Assembly (NCBI GenBank): GCA_934098295.1
Contig: CAKONV010000005.1
Span: 55,102 to 119,101, forward strand
Direction of reading: 5' to 3'
Length of the DNA: 64,000 bases
Source: an uncultured Bacilli bacterium
GTDB lineage: Bacteria; Bacillota_I; Bacilli_A; ML615J-28; CAG-313
Below, piece after piece: positions 24,502-33,220 of the stretch (positions are counted from its first letter, which is position 1; each line of letters begins with the position of its first letter). The notes beneath the pieces were generated by a model that saw only the letters and a program-made list of their open reading frames with translations, was not told where the DNA came from and made no database searches. A program made the position numbers and the translations under genes.

Positions 24502-25632
24502 CTAAAATACTCTTACTGGTAACAATAATTGCGTTAATTCAGGTAATTCAGCGCTTGTAATGATTGCTGGTTTAACTTCTCCGGTGCAATAAATTGAAAT
24601 TTCTTTTGTATCAAACGATTTTAAAGCTTCAATTAGATATTTTGCTGAAAAAGCAATTTGAAAATCACTATTTTCGCTTACTTCTAAGGCTTCAATGGTT
24701 TCTACAACGCGTCCAATTTCACTAGAATTAGAAGAAACTTCAATAATTTTATTATTTGCGGTCATATTGAACTTAACAAAACTTAAATTTGGGTTAGATT
24801 CCATAAATAATGATGCTCTATCAACTGCAGCAATTAACATTTCACGATTAAATTTCATACTGAACATAAAACTTTTTGGATACAAGCTTGAAGTATCTGG
24901 ATAAATTCCTTCTACAAGTCTAGTTAAGAAAGAAATGTTTTTGTATTTAAATAAAGCGACATTATTGGAAATAACTAACTCAACAAGATCATTAGAATCG
25001 TTAATTATCTTAGTAAATTCTTCTAAAGATTTACTTGGAATGTTAATTTGCATCTTATTTTTGACATTTTCTATCTTCATAATCCTTTTTGCAAGTCTAA
25101 AACTATCTGTTGCTGTTACAGTTAAAAGATCATCTTTTATCAAAAAGTTAATACTAGTTAGAGTAATTCTGCTTTCTGAAGAAGAGCAAGCAAAACTAGT
25201 TTGTCTTACAATTTGTTTCAAATCCTTACAACTTAAGGTAATTGATTCAGATTCTATATCAAAATTAGTGTTTGGAAAGTTGTCTTTTTCATAGGCAATT
25301 AGTGTGAAATCTGAATTTTTTGATAAAATCTTTATAGTTGATTCATCAAATAATGTAAAATCTACAAATTCTCCATCTATTTTTTTTACAATATCGACAA
25401 AATATTTTCCTGGAACTACACAAGAACCTTCTTCATCTATTTTTAAATCATCATTTTCTTTAATTACTACGCGAACAGATATTTCTTTATTTGTAGTTAT
25501 GAAAATTAATTCGTTATTTTTTGCAGTTAATTGTACTCCCATTAAAATAGGCATAGGAGTTTTAGTTGAAAGTCCTTTTGATACATTTTGCAAAGCAGTA
25601 TCGAGAAGACTTCTTTTTATTTCAAAACGCAT
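24502..25632 (-). CDS. dnaN: DNA polymerase III sliding clamp (beta subunit)
   Basis: A protein of 376 residues with the three-fold clamp architecture. The first domain begins MRFEIKRSLLDTALQNVSKG. The C-terminal tail ends in the usual conserved LPVRVF-type sequence. The clamp encircles DNA and tethers the polymerase. It follows dnaA by 106 bp, which contain DnaA-box-like sequences. Confidence 0.96.
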   Translation of the reverse strand: MRFEIKRSLLDTALQNVSKGLSTKTPMPILMGVQLTAKNNELIFITTNKEISVRVVIKENDDLKIDEEGSCVVPGKYFVDIVKKIDGEFVDFTLFDESTIKILSKNSDFTLIAYEKDNFPNTNFDIESESITLSCKDLKQIVRQTSFACSSSESRITLTSINFLIKDDLLTVTATDSFRLAKRIMKIENVKNKMQINIPSKSLEEFTKIINDSNDLVELVISNNVALFKYKNISFLTRLVEGIYPDTSSLYPKSFMFSMKFNREMLIAAVDRASLFMESNPNLSFVKFNMTANNKIIEVSSNSSEIGRVVETIEALEVSENSDFQIAFSAKYLIEALKSFDTKEISIYCTGEVKPAIITSAELPELTQLLLPVRVF

Positions 25633-25680
25633 AATTTTTCTCCTTTATTTATTTTTATTAAAATTAATTTATTATTATTA

Positions 25681-25705
25681 ATCCTGTGGAAAAGTGGATA
25701 ACTTT
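25681..25705. promoter_or_regulatory. DnaA-box pair between dnaA and dnaN
   Basis: TGTGGAAAA (25685-25693) and AGTGGATAA (25693-25701) are near-matches, in reverse orientation, to TTATCCACA. Next to them lies an AT-rich run (25640-25680). This is where the unwinding part of the bipartite Bacillus-type origin lies. Confidence 0.6.
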
Positions 25706-25738
25706 TTTTGATTCCGTCCTTATATTATACAAAAAATA

Positions 25739-27121
25739 TTATTGGTATAATTTATTAAGTTTTGACGTTAAATTGTTAATATCTTCTTTGATATTAGAGT
25801 CACTTTCCATTGAATTGGCTATTTTTTCATAAGCATGAGCGATAGTAGCGTGATCTCTACCGCCTAGTACAGTTCCTATTTTATTTAAAGAAAGATTGAA
25901 TTTTGTTTTTAATAAATAAGTAGCAATACTTCTTGCGTAAACAAAATCTTGTCTTCTAGAAGGCGAAGATAAATCCTTAACATTGATATTAAAATAAGAT
26001 GCAATGACTTCTTTTGCCTTTTCTACGTAGTTAGCGTTGAATTCATTATTAGTAACTTTATCTTTAGATATGATAGCTTCTAACGCAATAGCAGCATTTT
26101 CTAAATTAAAATCAATATTAAACGAAACACAATAAGATATAAATCTTCGTAATGCTCCTTCTAATTCTCTAACATTTTGGTCGAAATTATTAGCTATATA
26201 CGTTATAACATCAGCTGGAATAACGCTTGGATCACTGATAAGAAATTTTAATTTAGCCTTTAAAATAGCTTCTCTTAATAATTGATTTGGTTTTCTAATA
26301 TCTGATTGAATACCCCAACTAAACCTTGATTTTAGACGAGCCATGATATTTAATTCAGAGGCAGGACGATCTGATGTAATAATAATTTGTTTATTATTTT
26401 CAAATAAGTATTCAAATAACTTAAAAAATTCATCTTGTGAACCTTGTCTATCAGCTAAGTATTGAATATCATCGACTAAAAAAACATCGGCACTTCTATA
26501 ATAATCATCAAATTCATCAGCAAGAGCTGTGTTTCTTTGATTTTTATTTTTTGATTTAAAGTAATCTTCAACGAATTGTTGAGCTGTGGTATAAACAATA
26601 TTAACATTAATATTTTTATCATAAATGTAGTGCCCAATAGCCATCATAAGATGGGTTTTTCCTAAACCAACATCACCAAAAATATAAAATGGATTAATGG
26701 TAACATTAGGAGATTCGGCTATTTTTACCGCAAAAGTAAAAGCTTCACGATTAGCTTCACCAGTAACGAAGTTGTCGAAGGTGTACTCTGCTCTTAGAGA
26801 ACGGGTTTTAATTACATGTTCGGTTTTTGGCAGAGCTGAAACTACTTGTTTTTCTTTTTCAACTGTTGCTTCAGCGGCTTCTATAATCTTAAATTTTAAA
26901 TTTTCACTAGTAAATTGTGAGATATAATCATTCATTTTTTCTAAATAGAATTTATTTATTCTATATTTTGCTACTTGATTAGGGACAACTAAATAAATGA
27001 AATTGTCTTTTACTTTATAAATTTGATCAATTCCAGAAAAAGTTTCTTTAAAAGTTTCTTGTTCTATAGAAGAAGCGATTAACTCTTTTACTTTTTCCCA
27101 AAGTTCTTGTTCGTTTATCAT
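25739..27121 (-). CDS. dnaA: Chromosomal replication initiator DnaA
   Basis: The real start is ATG 27121 (MINEQELW, 460 residues) after AGGTGA; the reading frame stays open 41 codons further into the DnaA-box region but this is not coding. Domain I is residues 1-80. The AAA+ domain has Walker A GDVGLGKTH near residue 149 and Walker B FLVDDIQ near 210. Domain IV carries the DnaA signature GGRDHATIAHA near residue 430. DnaA binds the nearby boxes and melts the origin. The gene directions on both sides diverge at this point. Confidence 0.97.
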   Translation of the reverse strand: MINEQELWEKVKELIASSIEQETFKETFSGIDQIYKVKDNFIYLVVPNQVAKYRINKFYLEKMNDYISQFTSENLKFKIIEAAEATVEKEKQVVSALPKTEHVIKTRSLRAEYTFDNFVTGEANREAFTFAVKIAESPNVTINPFYIFGDVGLGKTHLMMAIGHYIYDKNINVNIVYTTAQQFVEDYFKSKNKNQRNTALADEFDDYYRSADVFLVDDIQYLADRQGSQDEFFKLFEYLFENNKQIIITSDRPASELNIMARLKSRFSWGIQSDIRKPNQLLREAILKAKLKFLISDPSVIPADVITYIANNFDQNVRELEGALRRFISYCVSFNIDFNLENAAIALEAIISKDKVTNNEFNANYVEKAKEVIASYFNINVKDLSSPSRRQDFVYARSIATYLLKTKFNLSLNKIGTVLGGRDHATIAHAYEKIANSMESDSNIKEDINNLTSKLNKLYQ

Positions 27122-27199
27122 TATCTTCACCTCGTATAATAGAATAATACCATAAAATGATAAAAAAATAAAATGATACGAACATTTATTTTTCCTCAC

Positions 27200-27272
27200 C
27201 TGTGGAAAAATTATCCACAGGAAAAATAAAAAAGTTATTAACATTTTATCTACATGAGGAAAAGTGGAAAAC
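27200..27272. promoter_or_regulatory. oriC: oriC DnaA-box cluster upstream of dnaA
   Basis: A perfect box TTATCCACA (27212-27220) lies beside a reverse near-match TGTGGAAAA (27202-27210), a variant TTATCTACA (27246-27254) and a weaker reverse site AGTGGAAAA (27263-27271). Together with the pair between dnaA and dnaN this forms a bipartite origin. The switch in coding strand on either side supports replication starting here. Confidence 0.8.
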
Positions 27273-27356
27273 GTTAGTTAGATACGTTTGACTTGCAAAA
27301 AATAGATAAACATGATAAACTAAACGTAACTAATAAATAACGAGGTAATAATAATT

Positions 27357-28367
27357 ATGAACAAACTTACAAAAATTTTTATTTTAGTCGTTTATACGAT
27401 TGTCATTTTTTCTGCATCATTTTTGATTGCTAGGGTTTCATCAAAGGTAAATAGATTTGTAGAATATACAACGACACCTTACAATGAAGATATAACAGTA
27501 AATACACAAGTTATGGAATTTAGACAATCTACAAAAGAGACAAATACAGATTATGAATATAGTAAATATGATTTATACTTGTTTATTACAAAATTAAAAG
27601 TTTGTACTATTTCAAATTTATATGCTTATGTAGGAGTTGAATCTGAAGAATCTAATTACACGTATACTGAGTCTAGTTCAAGTAGAACAATGTCCAACGG
27701 TACTTATACATTATCAGCGATATCTCTTTCCAATTCTTCAACAGAGTTCGCTTACAAAAAAGTAGAAGAAAAAGATGGTAAGGTTGTAGAAACTAATCAT
27801 ACTCCTAAAAAAATTTATGTAAAAATTGCTTATGATGTTCAATATGGTGAAAAGGGAAAGAAAGAAAATAAAGAATTAAACTACATGTTTGAATACAAAG
27901 ATATCGACACTAAAAAATTTGACAATTATGAAAAACGTTCAGTTTTAGTTAAGGAATCAGGTTATATAGATTCAAAAGATGATATTTTTAAAATTAAAAT
28001 GACTCATACGACTACAGATGCAACATCAACAAAACCAGAATATGATAACATTAAACTTAACTTTTTAGAAATTAACACATCAAAATTAGAAAATGATGAA
28101 ACAGTAGTAGATTCTTCTATTAACATCTATGGTCTTGTAGGAAATGAGAAAAATGTAACATCAAAATATTTTTCTAAGTATGTAAAATTATTTAGTTATA
28201 ATGGTTATTTAAATCTAGAAAGAAGTATAAGAACAACGAGAACTGTAGCTATTGATAAAAATTATGAAATTGATAAATTGTATGTTACAGCAGAAATTAA
28301 ATTAAGTAGCGGAAAAACTGTAAAGACAAATTATTTTGTAGATGTAAAAGATTTAAAAAATGAATAA
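27357..28367 (+). CDS. Unknown membrane-anchored protein between dnaA and rpmH
   Basis: A protein of 336 residues, not recognised. There is one hydrophobic segment at residues 7-26 and no lipobox, so a membrane-anchored or secreted protein is likely. The rest is rich in Ser, Thr, Lys and Glu with predicted beta strands, and no catalytic motif is visible. It lies between dnaA and rpmH, where B. subtilis has only a regulatory spacer. It starts just after the DnaA-box cluster with a weak GAGG ribosome binding site. Confidence 0.75.
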   Translation: MNKLTKIFILVVYTIVIFSASFLIARVSSKVNRFVEYTTTPYNEDITVNTQVMEFRQSTKETNTDYEYSKYDLYLFITKLKVCTISNLYAYVGVESEESNYTYTESSSSRTMSNGTYTLSAISLSNSSTEFAYKKVEEKDGKVVETNHTPKKIYVKIAYDVQYGEKGKKENKELNYMFEYKDIDTKKFDNYEKRSVLVKESGYIDSKDDIFKIKMTHTTTDATSTKPEYDNIKLNFLEINTSKLENDETVVDSSINIYGLVGNEKNVTSKYFSKYVKLFSYNGYLNLERSIRTTRTVAIDKNYEIDKLYVTAEIKLSSGKTVKTNYFVDVKDLKNE

Positions 28368-28390
28368 TAACTATAAATTAAGTAAATGTT

Positions 28391-28419
28391 TTGACATTAA
28401 TCAAAAATTAATGTATAAT
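28391..28419 (+). promoter_or_regulatory. Consensus sigma-A promoter of rpmH
   Basis: TTGACA (28391-28396), a 17-bp spacer and TATAAT (28414-28419): a perfect match in both hexamers, as expected for a ribosomal-protein gene. Confidence 0.92.
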
Positions 28420-28455
28420 TAGTTAGCATGGTTTTGAATTTGGAGGTGCTCAAAT

Positions 28456-28590
28456 ATGAAAAGAACATACCAACCTAACAAACGTAAACATAGTAAAACT
28501 CATGGTTTCCGTGCTCGTATGGCTACAGCAAACGGAAGAAAAGTATTAGCACGTAGACGTTCAAAAGGTAGAGCTGTATTATCAGCATAA
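28456..28590 (+). CDS. rpmH: 50S ribosomal protein L34
   Basis: A 44-residue, strongly basic protein with the family start MKRTYQPNKRKHSKTHGFR and ending RSKGRAVLSA. L34 sits in the large ribosomal subunit. GGAGG lies 8 bp upstream of the ATG. It is followed by a hairpin and then rnpA, the classic arrangement beside the origin. Confidence 0.98.
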   Translation: MKRTYQPNKRKHSKTHGFRARMATANGRKVLARRRSKGRAVLSA

Positions 28591-28608
28591 CAAACAATTA
28601 ATAAACTT

Positions 28609-28653
28609 CGACCACTCCTTGTCACTAAGAACAAAAGAAGTGGTCGTTTTTTT
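28609..28653 (+). terminator. Terminator/attenuator between rpmH and rnpA
   Basis: CGACCACT (28609-28616) pairs with AGTGGTCG (28639-28646), followed by seven T. It probably lowers expression of rnpA relative to rpmH. Confidence 0.9.
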
Positions 28654-28674
28654 GTTAATTGTAAGGAGAAAAAA

Positions 28675-29031
28675 ATGAAGAAAAGTGATCGAATAAAGAA
28701 AAATGAAGAAATTGCTAAAATAGTTTCTTTGAGAAAAAGGGTTATTAGTAATTTTTTTATAATTTATTATCAGCCAGCTAGTACTTCTTTAAGAACGGCT
28801 ATATCAGTCTCTAAAAAATACGGAAATTCAGTTGAAAGAAATCATGCTAAGCGTGTTGTTAGAGAATTGATAACGCCAAATATTAATAAGTACAACTTCA
28901 ATATAGTTGTAGTGATTAGATTAGATTTTAAAAAGGCAAATTATAAAGAATTAGAGAACTCAATGAATTATTTATTGAATAAAATAAATTATAATTTGTA
29001 TAAACAAAAACAAAATAAACAAGGAGATTAA
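28675..29031 (+). CDS. rnpA: Ribonuclease P protein component
   Basis: A protein of 118 residues, basic, with the RnpA signature around SVSKKYGNSVERNHAKRVVRE (RNR-type motif, about residues 44-64). It helps the RNase P RNA trim tRNA 5' ends. It lies immediately upstream of yidC with no gap. Confidence 0.96.
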   Translation: MKKSDRIKKNEEIAKIVSLRKRVISNFFIIYYQPASTSLRTAISVSKKYGNSVERNHAKRVVRELITPNINKYNFNIVVVIRLDFKKANYKELENSMNYLLNKINYNLYKQKQNKQGD

Positions 29032-30579
29032 ATGAAAAAGATTTTTAAATTCAAAAAAACAATCTTTATGACATTTATCATCATATGTTTAAGCTTAACA
29101 ATGTTAACTTCATGTGGTAATAAATATGGTCAAAAAACAGCGTATTTGAAAGAAAACACATCTGAGTCTAAAGGATGCGCATCATCAACTTCAAAAGTAG
29201 AAGAATCAGAGTGGTTAATTTCAAAAATAGAAGAAAAAGTAGATGTTTCTTTATCAGAAGAAGAACGTTTAAAAGGTAAAATTGAAGTAGATTCATCAGG
29301 AAATGAAAATCGTACAACAAATTACATTGATAATTTAAGAGACCTTATTAACAATTATGTAAATTATTCAGCCGTTGCTGGTAGCGATAAAGAAGAAAAA
29401 ATTGCGGAAGATTATTGTTCGATTGTTTTAAAAAGAGATACTGCAAAATTTTTAGAATACTTAGATGCATTAAGAAGTAATGAAAATGCAACTGCAAACG
29501 CTGATAGTATTGAAGAAGTAAGGGTAACTCTTAATGGCACAGCCGGATGTTTAGATACAAAAAATGAAAAAGTAGCTATTGAACAATTAAACAACGTAAG
29601 TGATTGTAATGATGTATACTTACTTGGTGCTCTTTATATGATCCAAATTAATCGTCACATATCAGAATTAAATAAAAACACAGAACCAATTCGTTTCCGT
29701 GCTGAGTCTGTTGGTGATTTCTTCGCTCATTTATGGAATAATTTATTTATTTTCCCATTAGCATGGCTTTTATATACAATTTCCAAAATTTTTGGTGGTT
29801 ATTATATAGTTGGTCTTCTTATAACAACAGTTTTGGTAAGAACAATAGGATGGCCTATTTATGCTAAAACTAATGATTTATCAACAAAGATGGCAGCTCT
29901 TCAACCAGAATTACAAAAGATTCAAGAACGATATGCTGGTAAAAATGATCCAGAATCGCAAAGAAGAATGCAAATAGAACAAGCTCAATTATATAAGAAA
30001 CATAAAATTGGTATTGGTGGTTGCTTAGCTCCATTCTTACAATTCCCTATATTTATGGCTATCTATCGTGCAGTTTCAAGACTTCCATATACAAAAGCAA
30101 TTGAAGGTACTGTTTATAAACTAGATTGGGCTAATAATTTAAAATCAACATTTTTTGGTGTCGATTTATTCGAAGGTCGTAATGGTGGCGGAACAGGACA
30201 ATTGATTGGTATTATTGTTTTATTAGTATTAGTTGTAGGAACACAAATTTTAAGCCAAGTATTAACACAGTTAAAACAAAAGAAAACTCAACAAAAAAGT
30301 CAAGAAAACATTCCAGAATATCGTCGCCAAGCTTACAATCAAACAAAAAATGCTACTCAAAGTCAAATGAAGATAATGTTATGGGTTATGATCTTAATGA
30401 TGGGTATGTTCGTATGGCAAAGTAAAGCTGGTTTAGGTGTTTATTGGCTAATAGGTAATATTTACTCAATGGGTCAAATGCTTATTAATAACAAAAATAG
30501 TGCAAAAAAATTAGAGAAATTACAGAATAAACAAGGTATTTATACTGTAAATAATTCAAAAAAAGAAAACAAAAAATAG
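29032..30579 (+). CDS. yidC: Membrane insertase YidC/SpoIIIJ-type with large lipoprotein N-domain
   Basis: A protein of 515 residues, about twice the usual 260 of Gram-positive YidC. A lipoprotein signal ends at LTSC (Cys28). Residues 29-225 form an acidic ectodomain not seen in SpoIIIJ. The insertase core then shows FPLAWLLYTI (TM), the conserved Arg in LVRTIGWP, the ELQKIQERY coiled pair of the cytoplasmic loop and FLQFPIFMAIYRA. It inserts membrane proteins and, in spore-formers, supports sigma-G activation. Operon rnpA-yidC-jag. Confidence 0.95.
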   Translation: MKKIFKFKKTIFMTFIIICLSLTMLTSCGNKYGQKTAYLKENTSESKGCASSTSKVEESEWLISKIEEKVDVSLSEEERLKGKIEVDSSGNENRTTNYIDNLRDLINNYVNYSAVAGSDKEEKIAEDYCSIVLKRDTAKFLEYLDALRSNENATANADSIEEVRVTLNGTAGCLDTKNEKVAIEQLNNVSDCNDVYLLGALYMIQINRHISELNKNTEPIRFRAESVGDFFAHLWNNLFIFPLAWLLYTISKIFGGYYIVGLLITTVLVRTIGWPIYAKTNDLSTKMAALQPELQKIQERYAGKNDPESQRRMQIEQAQLYKKHKIGIGGCLAPFLQFPIFMAIYRAVSRLPYTKAIEGTVYKLDWANNLKSTFFGVDLFEGRNGGGTGQLIGIIVLLVLVVGTQILSQVLTQLKQKKTQQKSQENIPEYRRQAYNQTKNATQSQMKIMLWVMILMMGMFVWQSKAGLGVYWLIGNIYSMGQMLINNKNSAKKLEKLQNKQGIYTVNNSKKENKK

Positions 30580-30591
30580 AGGAAAGACAAA

Positions 30592-31233
30592 ATGAAACAA
30601 AAAAAATATATTGGAAAAACTTTAAATGAAGTAGAACTTCTTGCACCTACTGAATTAGGTGTAGCTAAAGATGATTTATATTTTGATGTAATTTCACCAG
30701 AGGGAACTGCTGTTGAAGATACAGAAATTGATGTCATTGTCGATGCAAACCCTGTAAAAAAAGGAAAAGACTTCCTTGAAACATTCTTGAAGGAAGCTAA
30801 TATTTATGGTTTTGTTGAAAGAAAAATGCGTGACAATGTAGTTGAGTATTCAATAACAACTGATGACGCTAATGGAGTTTTAATTGGTTATAATTCACAA
30901 ACATTAAATGCATTACAATTCATTACATCACTAATTGTAAATCAATATTTTGATCATGAAAACGAATCAGGTTTAATTGTCAAAGTTGATGTTGGTGATT
31001 ATCGTAAAACAAGAGATGAAAGATTAGAAAAATTAGCTATTAGAGTTGGAAGAGAAGTTGCAAAAACAAAAGTTCCTGTAAAACTTCGTTATATGAATGC
31101 CTATGAAAGAAAAATAATTCATAATAAATTATCTGAGTGGAGAGATGTTAAAACTCATTCAGAAGGCGTAGAACCACATCGTTTTGTAGTTGTAGAACCT
31201 AAAGAAAAGAAAGAAACGGTTAAAGAAGAATAA
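30592..31233 (+). CDS. jag: RNA-binding protein Jag (KhpB)
   Basis: A protein of 213 residues. An N-terminal Jag_N region is followed by a KH-like middle and an R3H-type C-terminal domain with the RMNAYERKIIHNKL helix and the SEGVEPHRFVVV end. In Firmicutes it acts with YidC or in cell-shape control. It lies 12 bp after yidC with an AGAGGAAAG site. Confidence 0.93.
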   Translation: MKQKKYIGKTLNEVELLAPTELGVAKDDLYFDVISPEGTAVEDTEIDVIVDANPVKKGKDFLETFLKEANIYGFVERKMRDNVVEYSITTDDANGVLIGYNSQTLNALQFITSLIVNQYFDHENESGLIVKVDVGDYRKTRDERLEKLAIRVGREVAKTKVPVKLRYMNAYERKIIHNKLSEWRDVKTHSEGVEPHRFVVVEPKEKKETVKEE

Positions 31234-31245
31234 AAGTAAAAAAAA

Positions 31246-31276
31246 GAGATGACCTTAGGCACGGTCATCCTTTTTG
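31246..31276 (+). terminator. Terminator after jag
   Basis: GATGACC (31248-31254) pairs with GGTCATC (31263-31269), followed by CTTTTT. Confidence 0.85.
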
Positions 31277-31387
31277 AGAAACGAGAATTGAATAAAAATT
31301 AAGGGCTCTTTGTATAGAATGAATATCTCTTTAACAAAGAGTACTTAAAGTATATCACAAAAAAAATCAAATGCAATAGCAAAACTC

Positions 31388-31434
31388 GTGAAAATGTTTA
31401 CAGAAAAAGCTGAATTTTGGTGAAAATGTTTACA
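31388..31434 (+). promoter_or_regulatory. 15-bp direct repeat upstream of mnmE
   Basis: GTGAAAATGTTTACA occurs exactly twice, at 31388-31402 and 31420-31434, spaced 32 bp (about three helical turns). The second copy ends in TTTACA, which could act as a -35 element. The arrangement suits a dimeric or cooperative regulator. Confidence 0.55.
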
Positions 31435-31486
31435 TAAAGTAATAATAATATGCTATTTATAAAAAAATAAAAAAAGGAAGTATTAA

Positions 31487-32854
31487 ATGATGAATACAAT
31501 CAATGACGATATAATCGTTGGTATCTCTACAGCTTTTGCGGAAGGAGCTATTTCAATTGTAAGATTGAGTGGTAAAGGCTCAATAGAACTTGTAAATAAA
31601 ATATTTAAAGGGAAAGATTTAACAAAAGTCGCCTCACATACAATTAATTATGGGCATATTATTGATAGTAATAATAATGTCATTGATGAAGTATTAATAA
31701 GCGTTTTTAAGGCTCCAAAAACTTATACTAAAGAAGATGTTGTAGAAATTAACTGTCATGGCGGTATGTTTGTTACCAATCAAATATATGAACTATTAGT
31801 GTTAAATAACGCAAGGCCAGCTACTCCTGGCGAATTTACAAAAAGAGCATTTTTAAATGGTAGAATTGATTTAACTAAAGCTGAAGCTGTCATGGATATT
31901 ATTGAAGCAGAAAATTTAACCGCTTCACGAATGGCTACCTCTGCTTTAATGGGATCAACAAAAGAAAAGGTTGATGATTTAAGAAAAAGATTAATGGATA
32001 TCATATCAATTATATCCGTAAATATTGATTATCCAGAATATGATGATGTAGAAGAATTAACAAACAACCAAATATTACCAAAACTAAAAGATATTTATGG
32101 TGACATAATAAATATATTAGAACGCTCAAAAAGTGCAAAATATCTAAAAAATGGGGTTGAAACAGCTATTATAGGAAAGCCAAATGTTGGTAAAAGTAGC
32201 CTTTTAAATGCTTTATTGGAAGAACAAAAAGCAATAGTAACCGCCATTCCTGGGACGACAAGAGATACAATTGAAGCAAAAATAAATTTAGGAAGTGTCA
32301 CCCTAAATCTTATTGATACAGCTGGAATCAGAAACACCGAAGATGTTGTGGAAAAAATTGGTGTTGAAAAATCTTTTGAAGTAATCTCAAAGGCTGAATT
32401 AGTATTATTAGTACTAGATGGAAGTAGAAAAATAGATGAATCAGATAGAGAATTATTGGAATTAGTTAAAAATAAAAAACATTTAACAATAGTTAATAAA
32501 AGTGATTTAAAACAAGTTATTGATTTAAATGAACTTGAAAATCCTATTATCATTTCTACTTCAAGCACAAAAGATATTGAAAACTTAAAAAATGAAATTA
32601 CAAAAATAATTGGCATTTATGATTTAAAGAACAAAGATATAACTTATATTAGTAATGCTAGACAAATTGAAAAATTTTCTAAAGCCAAAGACGAAATAGT
32701 GGAATCATTAAACGAAATAGACAATAATTTATCAATTGATTTTATAGATATTCATTTACGTGCAGCATGGTTATATTTAGGCGAAATTATTGGCGAAACT
32801 TCAACAGAATCATTAATTGATGAATTGTTTAGTCGTTTTTGTCTCGGCAAATAA
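31487..32854 (+). CDS. mnmE: tRNA modification GTPase MnmE
   Basis: A protein of 455 residues. A tetrahydrofolate-binding N-domain (ISTAFAEGAISIVRLSG) precedes helical segments. The G domain has P-loop GKPNVGKSS near residue 226. The C-terminal CLGK motif provides the Cys. With MnmG it makes 5-carboxymethylaminomethyluridine at the tRNA wobble base. In most Firmicutes gidA (mnmG), gidB, noc, soj and spo0J come next. Here the T-box-asnS unit follows instead. Confidence 0.96.
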   Translation: MMNTINDDIIVGISTAFAEGAISIVRLSGKGSIELVNKIFKGKDLTKVASHTINYGHIIDSNNNVIDEVLISVFKAPKTYTKEDVVEINCHGGMFVTNQIYELLVLNNARPATPGEFTKRAFLNGRIDLTKAEAVMDIIEAENLTASRMATSALMGSTKEKVDDLRKRLMDIISIISVNIDYPEYDDVEELTNNQILPKLKDIYGDIINILERSKSAKYLKNGVETAIIGKPNVGKSSLLNALLEEQKAIVTAIPGTTRDTIEAKINLGSVTLNLIDTAGIRNTEDVVEKIGVEKSFEVISKAELVLLVLDGSRKIDESDRELLELVKNKKHLTIVNKSDLKQVIDLNELENPIIISTSSTKDIENLKNEITKIIGIYDLKNKDITYISNARQIEKFSKAKDEIVESLNEIDNNLSIDFIDIHLRAAWLYLGEIIGETSTESLIDELFSRFCLGK

Positions 32855-32919
32855 GCAAAATATTGGCTAAAAATTTTAGAATAAGATATAATTCTTACAT
32901 AATTATATAATATATAGAA

Positions 32920-33198
32920 GCAATGATCAGAGAGTATAAAATAAGAAGACTTTAAAAGGGACCTAATAGATAGTGAAACGTTAGGAGCTAGTATTATTTT
33001 AGAAATAACGACTGGGAGCTTATGAAGAAGAAAAAAATATTTTTTGTAGAACTTCACGTTAGCTAGCGTTAATAGCTTTTTAGAGGTGTAAAAAGAATTA
33101 TTTTCTTTTTAAACTAAGGTGGTACCGCGCCTGTTTAATTTTAAGCCTAATTTAAACATACGTCCTTAGAAATATTTTATTATATTTCTAAGGCTTTT
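32920..33198 (+). promoter_or_regulatory. T-box riboswitch controlling asnS
   Basis: The T-box core AAGGTGGTACCGCG is at 33116-33129. A terminator follows, with arms CCTTAGAAATAT (33164-33175) and ATATTTCTAAGG (33182-33193) and a T-rich tail; the 5' leader from about 32920 carries AGAGAGTA and stem-I-like pairing. A plausible specifier codon is AAC at 33007-33009, followed by a purine, which fits asparagine. Uncharged tRNA-Asn would favour the antiterminator and so raise asnS expression. Confidence 0.88.
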
Positions 33199-33220
33199 TA
33201 TTTTGCGAGGAGGAAAAAAT

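Noticed and set aside
27122..27244. A 41-residue N-terminal extension of dnaA
   Set aside because: It reads through the DnaA-box cluster. The internal ATG at 27121 has AGGTGA at correct distance and begins at the normal DnaA start.
33203..33220. A longer asnS N-terminus beginning at TTG 33203
   Set aside because: The extra codons contain the GAGGAGG ribosome binding site itself, which makes 33221 the true start.
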